This document shows positions 32,457 to 42,192 of a stretch of 64,000 nt of DNA, piece by piece (within the stretch, counting starts at the first letter, position 1; each line of letters starts with the position of its first letter). Under the pieces are notes generated by a model. That model ran no database searches. It saw only the letters and a program-made list of their open reading frames with translations, and was not told the DNA's origin. The stretch covers positions 7,491,898-7,555,897 of the forward strand of contig OX123199.2 of the NCBI GenBank assembly GCA_944739405.2, given 5' to 3'. Source of the stretch: Euclidia mi. Lineage: Eukaryota; Arthropoda; Insecta; Lepidoptera; Erebidae. Position numbers and translations under genes: made by a program.

Positions 32457-33942
32457 TAGGATCATTTCGCCTGTTCGCGTCCATTTAGTGCAGTTGGCAA
32501 GTTTGAAGGAGAAAATAAAAATGTTCCAACAAATTGATTCAATGATAAATTTATGTAATGCGTTCATTATATAGTCTATTTTAATAATAACTTTCAGTTT
32601 TGTTCGAAACTTGTTGTGTTTTTTTTTTAAATAGACAAACTTCAAAATATGGCATTTTACCCAGTTTGCGTCCAAAAAATCCAATTTGCGTCCACCTGTG
32701 GACCAGTTCGCGTCCACCAGCTTAGTCTTAACAATATCAGCCTTATAATCCTTCATATAAGGGTCATATTGTTAAGACAATCTAAAGAAAGATTGGCTTT
32801 TAACAATTTCTACATTTAAGATTAAAGTTATAAAAAGTCTACATTATTATCATTATTAAATCACTTTATAGAAACTATAAATAACTATTTAGTGTTCTCA
32901 ACATCGATGGAACTTAAAATCAAAGATAAAAAAATAACGATACATTTTGTCCAATATTGTGGTCTTCGGAATAGCATAATTTTTACATAATTATGTACAT
33001 ATTTTTCTTATCGATATCTTCTTCTCACGAATATCACAAAACGCTTTCTATAATTAATCATCTTTTGTATTTTTTTCCTTCTTCTTTCTTGTCTCCTAAG
33101 AACTCATCTTGAATAGAAAAAATATGGAATAAAAGAAATTAAATGTAATAATTCAATTTTAAACTCAGTCTTAATCAAAAATGCATTTTAAATTATAAAA
33201 AAAAATATATATATAGAATGTATTTATGCGATCATTTCTATTTCATGAAAATATGGACGCAATTTGCTTTAATATTATCCCTTGCAGATATAGTTTGCGT
33301 CCACTTGTGATCGATTATTATATCGATTGTATCTTTTATTACAATCATAATAATGTGGACGCAAATTGGTCATTACAATTTCATACTATTAATGTTAAAA
33401 TAAACAAAATCCCAATTTCTCTCTCATATTTTAATCACATAAAAATAAACAACTAAAGAAATCATAAATAGACGAGTTCGCGTCCATTGTGGACGCAAAG
33501 TGGAAGTTTTATAAATTCGGTGTTGTAATTCGCGTCCACCTTATTTTAATTGTTAACTATAAAAAAACAAGCTAATTCATAATTCATACTTTTCGTCTTT
33601 TCATTATTAATGTCTAGAAACAGCTATGTATCCTAAAATTCACATAAAACAATAAAATACTTACCGTCAAACACGCCGCTGCACACTATTTTTTTATTTA
33701 TATCCCGCGCATCTGCACTCTTTTGTTGAACAACCGAGATTAACTAATTTTTTTAAACAGGATTAGCTGGGCGCACGGAACTTTTGTCTATTTGTGCGTG
33801 TCTCTTATACGTCGAGGTATTGGCGATACTGACTTTTCATTTTATTAGTGTGTTAGTATTCTTATTTCCGAGCATTTTTAAAGGGAGGTCTGCAAAATGG
33901 ACGCGAATAGGAGGATGGACGCAAACAGGCGAAATGACCCTA
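32457..33942. mobile_element. TA-flanked DNA element with twelve TGGACGC motifs
   Basis: The element at 32459-33940 is bounded by TA on both sides. Its ends are GGATCATTTCGCCTGTTCGC and, inverted, GGGTCATTTCGCCTGTTTGC. TA duplication suggests a Tc1/mariner-like or similar transposase acting in trans. Twelve copies of GCGTCCA/TGGACGC (usually TTTGCGTCCA or TTCGCGTCCA) occur in both orientations, clustered near 32471-32715, 33253-33540 and 33895-33925. There is no transposase. The longest open stretch, 158 codons on the minus strand, spans the left boundary and has no motif. Confidence 0.78.
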
Positions 33943-34339
33943 TATAAGTTTAGATAGTGTTGATGTTTCCAGATTCTTAAGAGTCTGCGATCTGAAATGC
34001 AGCACATGACAGCAGACGTCTGCAGAAGCCCAGTCAGGTGTGTCATATAACTGAAAATATGAACGTATTTATTTGCCAAACCGATTTGTATTATTTAAAA
34101 AGCACATACAAGTCTTGTTTGTGAAAATACTTATAGGTACAAATGTAGGTGCAAAAATAGGTTCATAAAGAGATTTTTATCAAACAGCCTCCGAATTTGT
34201 GTCACAATAGCATTGTAATTTGTAAGTCAATAGGTGTAGTCGGCCTACTCTGCCAAGCTGTCCAGTCGGGTAAGTTACGGTGTGATGTGATGTTATCCGT
34301 CTCTTTACAAATATATTAATTGCTTCCTGTATTTTCCAT

Positions 34340-34655
34340 AGTTCGAATCCACGGCGCGCACTAATGACTTTTCGGAGTTATGTGCGTATTGAATTGTTAA
34401 TTATCGCTTGTCCCGTGCCTCGGAGAGCACGTTAAGCCGTCGGTCCCGGTTGTCATGAAGATATATGACAGTCGTTACAGGGCGTCAGTACCTTCTAAAT
34501 AAACTGACACTAGTCTAAACCATGGAATATCGCTATCCCTTCGGGTTACGGAGGTCAGACAGGCAGTCGCTCCGTGGAAAAAGCTAATATTCAGCCAAAT
34601 CCGGTTAGACTAGAAAGCGGACCCCATACTGCTAACGCTAAGAGAAAGAAGAAAT
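34340..34655 (+). repeat. tRNA-derived SINE (family 1)
   Basis: Starting at the B-box (AGTTCGAATCCACGGCGCGC), the copy has the full body with GTCCCGGTTGTCATGAAGAT and GCAGTCGCTCCGTGGAAAAA, ending CTGCTAACGCTAAGAGAAAG. The tRNA 5' half is missing. Confidence 0.7.
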
Positions 34656-35595
34656 TTTCCATAGTACTCTCATACGACACCTACGGGGCGAAATTAATGG
34701 TGTAGTGACACTTTGGATTCTTAATCCGACTTACACACAGACTAGAAAGTTATTTTAAACCCTCAATAGGACGATTTATCTAACAATACATAGAAACATT
34801 TAAAAAGTTTTAATATCAAAGAGGTGCAAGCCTGTATTTAAGTCCACGCGTAAACATACCTACTAGAGTATCTACAGTCGAGTTTATTTTCACACAGTAA
34901 TTAGGTAATTACAGTATAAACAGAGTGCGTTTGCGTTACCGTCAATAAACCAAAGGCCTGCTCGCACGGCACAACAAGGCCGCTGCACACGTAATACCGA
35001 TCATTGTTCAACATTAATAATACGTCTCTACAAATCTTTAAATGTACCAACAAAAACTTATGAGGTCAGTAAATCGACTGCATATATTTCTACAGCTTAA
35101 AGTCACCTAAACATATACGTAATATGTTACCAAAATTCTATACTATTCTATAGGCAAAATAGTAATTATAAGTCATTTGAGGTAGGACACCTATTTAAAT
35201 TATTTATCTATCTCATAATATTGAGGCTTAAGAGGAAACACAACAACCGATTTCCATAAAAACGTAGACAGAGCTATCATTTGTTTTTCAAAAGGTATAT
35301 GGTATCTATTGTCAGTCCCTATGTTTTCTTTTTTCATAAATTAATAAGAGACATAAGGACCCATAGGCCTCATTTTCTGATGTGTTCAAATACTCAGAAA
35401 TCAAATTTAACTAAGTAGATTATATACAAAAAAGAAAACAGTAACGCAGCCAAAGCCTTTCTTTACTTTCTAATAAAAAAAGTATCTATTTATATCGATA
35501 AACTTTTAAAGAAGGTATAAAGGAACTACCGACTACAAAATCTTGATTTTGTATTTTGTACCTATTATTATAGATATGTTTTGATTCCTTCACAG
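34656..35595. other. Intergenic AT-rich sequence
   Basis: No feature was recognised. Confidence 0.3.
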
Positions 35596-37296
35596 GGCCT
35601 GTTCACGAGATCGGTCTAAGCGGCGCGCGTCGCGGCGGGCGGCGCGGCAGAGCGTCGTGCACGCCACGACCCTACAGCAGCGATAAACGCAGCGGCAAAT
35701 GTGGACGTATTTGGGCCGACGGAGTTACCCATAAATATGGCGATAACCAAAATATCTTTGTGTAACTATACGGTATACCTACAAAATTGTCGACATTGGA
35801 TCTTCATTTCTTACAGGTATTTTATATCAAAGGAATAATACATATTCGCAATTAATGAGGCGTTGAATAGGTACCTACACAACGTAGATTACGTTAAGTA
35901 GGTAGGTAAATCACCTTTTAACTTTCATAGTAGCTGTGTCTGTACCTAAATAGGTACATATGTACATTACTCAATGTTTTAATGTTTGCGATTTATATTA
36001 AAACCTACCATTACATTCTGTAAAACATTGTTTCATTACATCTCGCAACGTTTTATTAACATTTTTGTATTTATACAGCGGATGTGTTGCTATCCACACA
36101 CGCGACCGTTTAAAAATTTCGACTTTAAATGTCTCCGTATTCATTACCGCCACAAAATATTTAACAAATAGTTTAACCGCCTAGTTCGTCCCTCGCGTAA
36201 CGCTGTCTGTGCCGCTCGGAGTCGTGGCGTCGGACTCGGTCGCAGTACATTTGTTCCCGCCGCTCGCCGCACCGCACGCCGCGCCGCTCGCCGCGCAGCC
36301 AATCGCGCCAAAAAAAACGCGCGCGTTATCGCTGTGCGCGGCGGCTCGTGGCGTGCTTCGAACGTCTTCATACATTTGATCTTGCCGCTAGCCGCCCCGC
36401 GCTAAGCCGCCGCTCAGAGCGGCAAGGTCGTGACAGGGCGTTAAGGCCTGTTCACGAGATCGGTCTAAGCGGCGCGCGTCGCGGCGGGCGGCGCGGCAGA
36501 GCGTCGTGCACGCCACGACCCTACAGCAGCGGTAAACGCAGCGGCAAATGTGGACGTATTTGGGCCGACGGAGTTACCCATAAATATGGCGATAACCAAA
36601 ATATCTTTGTATAACTATACGGTATACCTACAAAATTGTCGACATTGGATCTTCATTTCTTACAAGTATTTTATATCAAAGGAATAATACATATTCGCAA
36701 TTAATGAGGCTTTGAATAGGTACCTACACAACGTAGATTACGTTAAGTAGGTAGGTAAATCACCTTTTAACTTTCATAGTAGCTGTGTCTGTACCTAAAT
36801 AAGTACATAATATGTACATTACACAATGTTTTAATGTTTGCGATTTATATTAAAACCTACCATTACATTCTGTAAAACATTGTTTCATTACATCTCGCAA
36901 CGTTTTATTAACATGTTTGTATTTATACAGCGGATGTGTTGCTATCCATACACGCGACCGTTTTAAAATTTCGACTTTAAATATCTCCGTATTCATTACC
37001 GCCACAAAATATTTAACAAATAGTTTAACCGCCTAGTTCGTCCCTCGCGTAACGCTGTCTGTGCCGCTCGGAGTCGTGGCGTCGGACTCGGTCGCAGTAC
37101 ATTTGTTCCCGCCGCTCGCCGCACCGCCCGCCGCGCCGCTCGCCGCGCAGCCATTCGCGCCAAAAAAAACGCGCGCGTTATCGCTTTGCGCGGCGGCTCG
37201 TGGCGTGCTTCGAACGTCTTCATACATTTGATCTTGCCGCTAGCCGCCCCGCGCTAAGCCGCCGCTCAGAGCGGCAAGGTCGTGACAGGGCCGTTA
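35596..37296. repeat. Two tandem GC-ended units of 849 and 852 bp
   Basis: The unit starting GGCCTGTTCACGAGATCGGT at 35596 recurs at 36445, and the two are nearly identical along their whole length (a 3-bp indel near 36810, scattered substitutions). Each has GC-dense ends (GCGGCGCGCGTCGCGGCGGG; GCCGCTCGCCGCACCGC) and an AT-rich middle. GGCC-TGTTCACGA at one end and GGCCCTGT-CACGA inverted at the other suggest transposon termini. The pair is probably a tandem copy of one MITE-like element. Minus-strand open stretches in the GC blocks are compositional. Confidence 0.85.
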
Positions 37297-37820
37297 GTGT
37301 GTCCTCATAATCGCAATTGGATAGGTATTAAGTACACTTTCCAGTCTAAGCTTCGATGCTGTTCGTCTTAGCTTTTCGAAGCGTACCTACAAAGCGTCGA
37401 ATATATATTTTTAAAATTAACAACTCTCACAAGGTATACAAGATCTGTTATTAGAGCGGGAGCTGTCTTTATAATTTCCATAATTCTCTCTCACTTCATA
37501 ATTTCGCCTTCTATGAAACTTTACAACTTTTATCTACACAAATACCTACAACATCTACAAAAAAAATTTGCAATGTAGGTTCGTAAACTAATTGTTTATG
37601 ATTAGACGCCACGTTAATATTCATATCTGCTCGGAAATCGAAGAAAATCTGGCTGCGACACCCATTTTAAAATTACAGCATCTCCTCAATGGGATCTGTA
37701 ACAGGTAGGGTTCTGGACTAATCAGCAACCGGTAAGCTTAAAGCATTTGTTATAGATGACAAGTGAACAATGATTTGATCAGGAAAAATTATGCTAATTC
37801 TAAGACAATTACATTTAAAA
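37297..37820. other. Intergenic sequence
   Basis: No feature was recognised. Confidence 0.3.
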
Positions 37821-38030
37821 CTAGAAGATGCCCGCAGCTTCGCCCGCACATTTATTTTAAATTTAACCGTTGCTGCACATTCCGTGGGCATTTTCGGAAA
37901 TTCCTTCTTAGTGCACTTCTACGATCCCCAAGGAACAAACATGCCAAATTTCAGCTTCCTGCACTCAATAGTTCTGGCTGTAGCTTGCCTGTCTCAGTCA
38001 GTCAGTAACGCAAGAATTGTATATAATAAT
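37821..38030. repeat. Dispersed repeat (GCGTCCTCTAGT family), diverged copy
   Basis: CTAGAAGATGCCCGCAGCTT, CCCCAAGGAACAAACATGCC and GTCAGTCAGTAACGCAAGAA align in order with 4294-4500. The copy abuts the terminal repeat at 38036. Confidence 0.6.
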
Positions 38031-38389
38031 ATGTTAGGTACTGTAAAAGCCCGAAGTACGCTAAATCTTAAGATTTACTAGTAAATCCTAAGATTTACCA
38101 GCATGAGTTGGCAAATGTCCGAATTTTTTAATAAAAAAGAAAATAAGTCAACGGAGCCTTGCTACGCAGGGCTCCTATTTTTGGGTTAAGGGTTACAAAA
38201 GAACCTAACATAACCTAAGATAGCATATTTGGCAATTTGTCTTTTTTATATTGCCAATGTGGCGAATATTAGAATTATCATATAATTATATGTTACCTAC
38301 TGTAAAAGCCCGTAGGGTTAGGTGGGATTGTAGCCCAAGTAATTAGGTTATGTTTGGTTCTCTTATAATAATATAATAATAATAATAAC

Positions 38390-40249
38390 TGCCTACAGTG
38401 TATAAAGATTTTACATCCATTTTGAGAACATCCAATTGGAATCACACATATTTGAAAATAAGATCTTATCTGTATCTCAAAATGGATGTAGAAGCCGGGC
38501 ACGTTGTACTAAGGAGCTACTCCTTATCGACATGGCCATTAGCCAACAGGTGCGCCGTAGTCGAAAGAATCTGGCGACATGCTGGATAGACTATAAGAAG
38601 GCCTATGACTCTGTGCCACATACGTGGCTTTTGAGGGTGCTGGAGTTGTACAAAGTAGATGCAACTCTATGTACTATCTTGAGGGCATGTATGGGGCAGT
38701 GGAGTACGGTACTTCGCTATCCAGGGTGTCGACAGCCTTGCGGGTATAATGGCGTACCTATAAAGATCAAGCGGGGTATTTTCCAAGGCGACAGTTTGAA
38801 TCCACTATGGTTTTGCCTAGCACTGAACCCGCTGAGCACTTTGCTCGAAAGTTCAGGGCTAGGCTATCGGTTGCAGACTAGAGGTCAGGTTATTTCTCAC
38901 CTCCTCTTCATGGATGACCTTAAACTATTTGCCCCCACTGACCTCCAATTAAATGAGTTACTAAAGATAACTGAAAGCTTAAGTAATTCAATTAAGATGG
39001 AGTTCGGTGTGGATAAATGTGCGGTCATGCATGTAAAGCGAGGCAGGAGTGTGGAATCTGATGGTATAGAGTTTTCAGATTTCACACAACTTAGATCTCT
39101 CTCTGCAACGGAAACCTACAAATATCTGTGTATGTCGCAGGCATTAGGCACTAATGACGCGGGCATGAAACAGGCGTTGCAGGCACGTTTCTTTGGCCGC
39201 CTGAAGAAAGTCTTAAAAAGCTTTTTATCAGGCGGAAATAAGGTGCGTGCCTGTAACGGTTGGGCCATGCCGGTCTTAATGTACTCCTTCGGCATACTCA
39301 GATGGACTCAAACAGAATTGGACTCCTTGGATAGGAAAGTTCGCTGTCTACTCACGACATACCGGATGCATCACCCGCGTTCGTCGGTGATGAGATTGTA
39401 CATCCCCCGGAAGTGTGAGGGTCGTGGCTTCTCAAGTGCCAAGACCCTCCACAATTGCGAGGTGTGCAATCTCAGAGAATACTTTCTCCATACCGACGCG
39501 GGATTACCCCGCTGGGTCTGGCCAAAGAGAACTGGCGCAAACCTGTCGTACTTGGTGTAGAGGAGATCAGGGAAGTATGGAAAGGTAAAGAGCTGCATGG
39601 ACGATTTTACCGGGCCTTACATGGGCCCGACGTAGATTTTCCAGCGTCGGTATCCTGGCTGCGCTTTGGCAATCATTTCGCCGAAACAGAAGGTTTTGTA
39701 TTTGCAATTATGGACGGAATTAGGCGTATTGTCCCGTGTCCAGTAATTTTACGTTGCTGTCCCGGAATTCGAAAATATTAGTTTTTTCACAAAGACCCAG
39801 CGGGGTAAGCCCTCTGTCCAGAGCGACCGCTCTGGACAGAGGGCTTACCCCGCTGGGTCTGGCCAAAGAGAACTAGCGCAAACCTGTCGTACTTGGTGTA
39901 GAGGAGCGCAGGGAAGTATGGAAACGTAAAGAGCTGCATGGACGATTTTACCGGGCCTTACATGGGCCCGACGTAGATTTTCCAGCGTCGGTATCCTGGC
40001 TGCGCTTTGGCAATCATTTCGCCGAAACAGAAGGTTTTGTATTTGCAATTATGGACGAAGTTGTCATGACGAACAACTACCGGAAGTATATTCTGAGGGA
40101 TGGGACTTATGGGGTTGGTGCTTATACTTAAGGGATTGACATATGTCGAGCATGTCCGGTTGTTCTCGTCTTGCCAACGGCGAATATTTGCATAGACACA
40201 ACCAAGTAGCCAGGATTGTCCACCAGCAACTTGCCTTAAATTAAAGTAC
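38390..40249 (+). pseudogene. Dong/R4-like LINE, reverse transcriptase part (degraded)
   Basis: This is the 5' part of a 5'-truncated non-LTR retrotransposon. The main frame, 38436-39560, shows NLATCWIDYKKAYDSVPHTW (RT motif A region), RGIFQGDSLNPLWFCLALNP (motif B), LLFMDDLKLF (the catalytic F/YMDD-like box) and SATETYKYLCMSQ. It matches the Dong/R4 group, whose RT carries MDD rather than ADD. The frame breaks near 38430 and near 39500-39560; after that the reading KELHGRFYRALHGPDVDF continues in another frame. The flank consists of TAA repeats (38366-38388), and Dong elements are known to prefer TAA repeats. The gypsy element interrupts it at 40249. Confidence 0.78.
39504..40057. repeat. 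213-bp direct duplication inside the LINE with a 33-bp perfect palindrome between
   Basis: 39504-39716 recurs at 39845-40057 (offset 341). The spacer ends in an exact palindrome: arms 39793-39825 and 39828-39860, loop AC. The right arm overlaps the start of the second copy. The arrangement is copy, inverted piece, copy, which suggests a template-switch or fold-back repair event after or during insertion. Confidence 0.85.
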
Positions 40250-40691
40250 TGTTACGAATTGAAAATAACGCCATCTATCAGTGAATGGGAGAACTACATG
40301 AGGTTAGATGTATCACTTGTTTAAGGCTGTTTCATCTATCCTCTAATAGATGGCGTAGGTGTAAATAGAACATTTATGCAATTCTAGAAACACCTTACAC
40401 GTTTCCAGAAATATCGTGAGTCGTCTCGAAAAGCCTAGTGATGTTATCCGGCCAGTATAAATAGAGCGAGAGCGCGCGGGACCACACAGTTCAATTGAAT
40501 ACGGAAAGCGATCAACAAGAAGCGAAGGAAATAAGTCGGAAGTGTTTAGTGTTGTTCTAGTGGTGTGAATAGTGTGTTTATTAGTGAAGTGAAAAATTAA
40601 GTGTGTTTTATTAGTGTTATTGTGTTAGTGAATAAAGTGCAGTTTTTCTGGCATAGTGTATATAATTTATCACGAACCCCAGCTCGTAACA
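40250..40691 (+). repeat. 5' LTR of the gypsy element
   Basis: The terminal inverted words TGTTACGA and TCGTAACA are perfect in this LTR. A TATA box (TATAAATA, 40456-40463) and an initiator-like ACAGTTC about 25-30 bases downstream (near 40486-40492) define the likely U3/R border. AATAAA at 40631-40636 is the polyadenylation signal in R. Confidence 0.92.
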
Positions 40692-40719
40692 AATTGGTGT
40701 CAGAAGAAAGGGATAAATT
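40692..40719 (+). promoter_or_regulatory. Primer-binding region and gag leader
   Basis: Just after the LTR comes AATTGGTGTCAGAAGAAAGG. TGGTGTCAGAAG is the likely tRNA primer-binding site, because it begins with TGG, the complement of a tRNA CCA end. The tRNA species cannot be named from here. The leader before the gag ATG is only 28 bases. Confidence 0.6.
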
Positions 40720-42192
40720 ATGCCGGTTATGCCGAAGGAAGAAACTGACGGAGTGCGTACCAGGAACCAGCGCCAGCAAGACCTGGACCAGAGACGCTTC
40801 GGAGACGTTCCTTCTCCATCGTCTGGTGGATCAGGCGACTCCGCGGCTGCAGTGGAGCCTGCCAGCGCACACTCCATGGCGGTGCCCGACATCGCGGCTC
40901 TGATGGCGTTCATGCAGGAGCAGGCCCGCCGTCAGGAGGAGCAGGCCCGCCGTCAGGAGGAGCACGCGCGCCGCATGGAAGAACAGCGACAGCGCGACAA
41001 GGAGGAGCAGGCCCGCCGTCAGGAGGAGCAGGCTCGCCGTCAAGAGGAGCAGGCTCGCCGTCAAGAGGAGCACGCGCGCCGCCTGGAGGAACAGCTTCAG
41101 CGCGACAAGGAGGAGCAGGCTCGCCGTCAAGAGGAGCACGCGCGCCGCCTAGAGGAACAGCTTCAGCGCGATAAGGAGGAGCTGGCTCGCCGTCAGGAGG
41201 AGCAGGCTCGCCGTCAAGAGGAGCACGCGCGCCGCCTGGAGGAACAGCTTCAGCGCGACAAGGAGGAGCACGCGCGCCGCCTAGAAGAGCAGGTGGTGCT
41301 TATGAAGGACCTCAGCGCCACTGTAGGGAAGGACCTGAAGGCGGTCAAGGAGGAACTTCAGCAGCACGAGGCCCGTATCAGCGACGTAGAGATGCTCGTG
41401 CACGACAAGCTTGAGACTCGCGTCGCCTCCATAGAGAAGCGTGTACATGACCAGCACGAGACCTGTGTTGCTGAAGTGGAGAAAAAATTGCGTGGGCTCG
41501 AAGTAACACCAGCGGCTGTAGCGCCTTCACCTCGTGGATTTAAGGTTCCACCATTTGATGGCTCGTCATCATGGTCTGCATACAAGATCCAGTTCGAGGC
41601 TGTGATGCGATCGAATGGGTGGACCAAAGAACAGGCCTTAACCGCCCTAACCTTGGGCCTTCGCGACCGGGCCTTGACAGTGTTGGAGGCACTCGGGCAA
41701 GACGTCACCTACGACAAGCTCCTGGAGGCGCTGGAGGCGAGATACGGTGATGCGCACCTTGAACACGTTTATCGTGCTCAGCTGAAGGACAGGACACAAC
41801 GCACCGGAGAAACTCTGCAGCAGTGGGCTCTAGAGGTGGAAAAGCTGGTCAGGAAGGCATACCAGTCGTCGCCTGCGCTTATTGACGGGAACCTCGTACA
41901 GGCGTTTACGGATGGGATCCGGGACCTGGAGGTAAGAGCAGCAGTGAGGCTTGGGCACTTCAAGGACCTCAAGGACGCTTTAGCCCACGCTCTGGAGGTG
42001 GAAGCAGTGCGACGCGACGATCGAGGTCACCGCATCAGGGAAGTTGTGTCGTCACCTCGGTGCTACAATTGCGGAGAAAGAGGCCATATCCGCTTGAGCT
42101 GCCCAAAGCGTAGGCAGCCTGGTGACACCCTGTCTCCACCAAAGGGGTCGCCTGATGTGCCTGCCAGGCAGCGAGAGCAGGGAAACGAGTAG
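40720..42192 (+). CDS. gag: Gag polyprotein of the gypsy element
   Basis: The 490-residue structural protein would form the retrotransposon capsid. The ATG at 40720 is the first after the LTR. Residues about 66-193 are nearly uninterrupted heptads of the type QARRQEE / HARRLEE / QLQRDKE, predicted to form a long, highly charged coiled coil (about 18 heptads). A retrotransposon gag/capsid-like segment follows (SWSAYKIQFEAVMRSNGW to LVRKAYQSS, about residues 285-390). One CCHC zinc knuckle (CYNCGERGHIRLSC, residues 448-461) binds RNA. The frame ends with TAG at 42190. A GGGAAAC slippery heptamer lies just before it, so pol is probably made by -1 frameshifting. Antisense frames here are shadows of the GC-rich repeats. 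Confidence 0.93.
   Translation: MPVMPKEETDGVRTRNQRQQDLDQRRFGDVPSPSSGGSGDSAAAVEPASAHSMAVPDIAALMAFMQEQARRQEEQARRQEEHARRMEEQRQRDKEEQARRQEEQARRQEEQARRQEEHARRLEEQLQRDKEEQARRQEEHARRLEEQLQRDKEELARRQEEQARRQEEHARRLEEQLQRDKEEHARRLEEQVVLMKDLSATVGKDLKAVKEELQQHEARISDVEMLVHDKLETRVASIEKRVHDQHETCVAEVEKKLRGLEVTPAAVAPSPRGFKVPPFDGSSSWSAYKIQFEAVMRSNGWTKEQALTALTLGLRDRALTVLEALGQDVTYDKLLEALEARYGDAHLEHVYRAQLKDRTQRTGETLQQWALEVEKLVRKAYQSSPALIDGNLVQAFTDGIRDLEVRAAVRLGHFKDLKDALAHALEVEAVRRDDRGHRIREVVSSPRCYNCGERGHIRLSCPKRRQPGDTLSPPKGSPDVPARQREQGNE

Noticed and set aside
36144..37227. Ala/Arg-rich minus-strand ORFs in the tandem units
   Set aside because: Translations of GC-dense transposon ends, duplicated with the unit; no codon bias or start context.
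40831..41139. Leu-rich minus-strand ORF
   Set aside because: Shadow of the gag heptad repeat.
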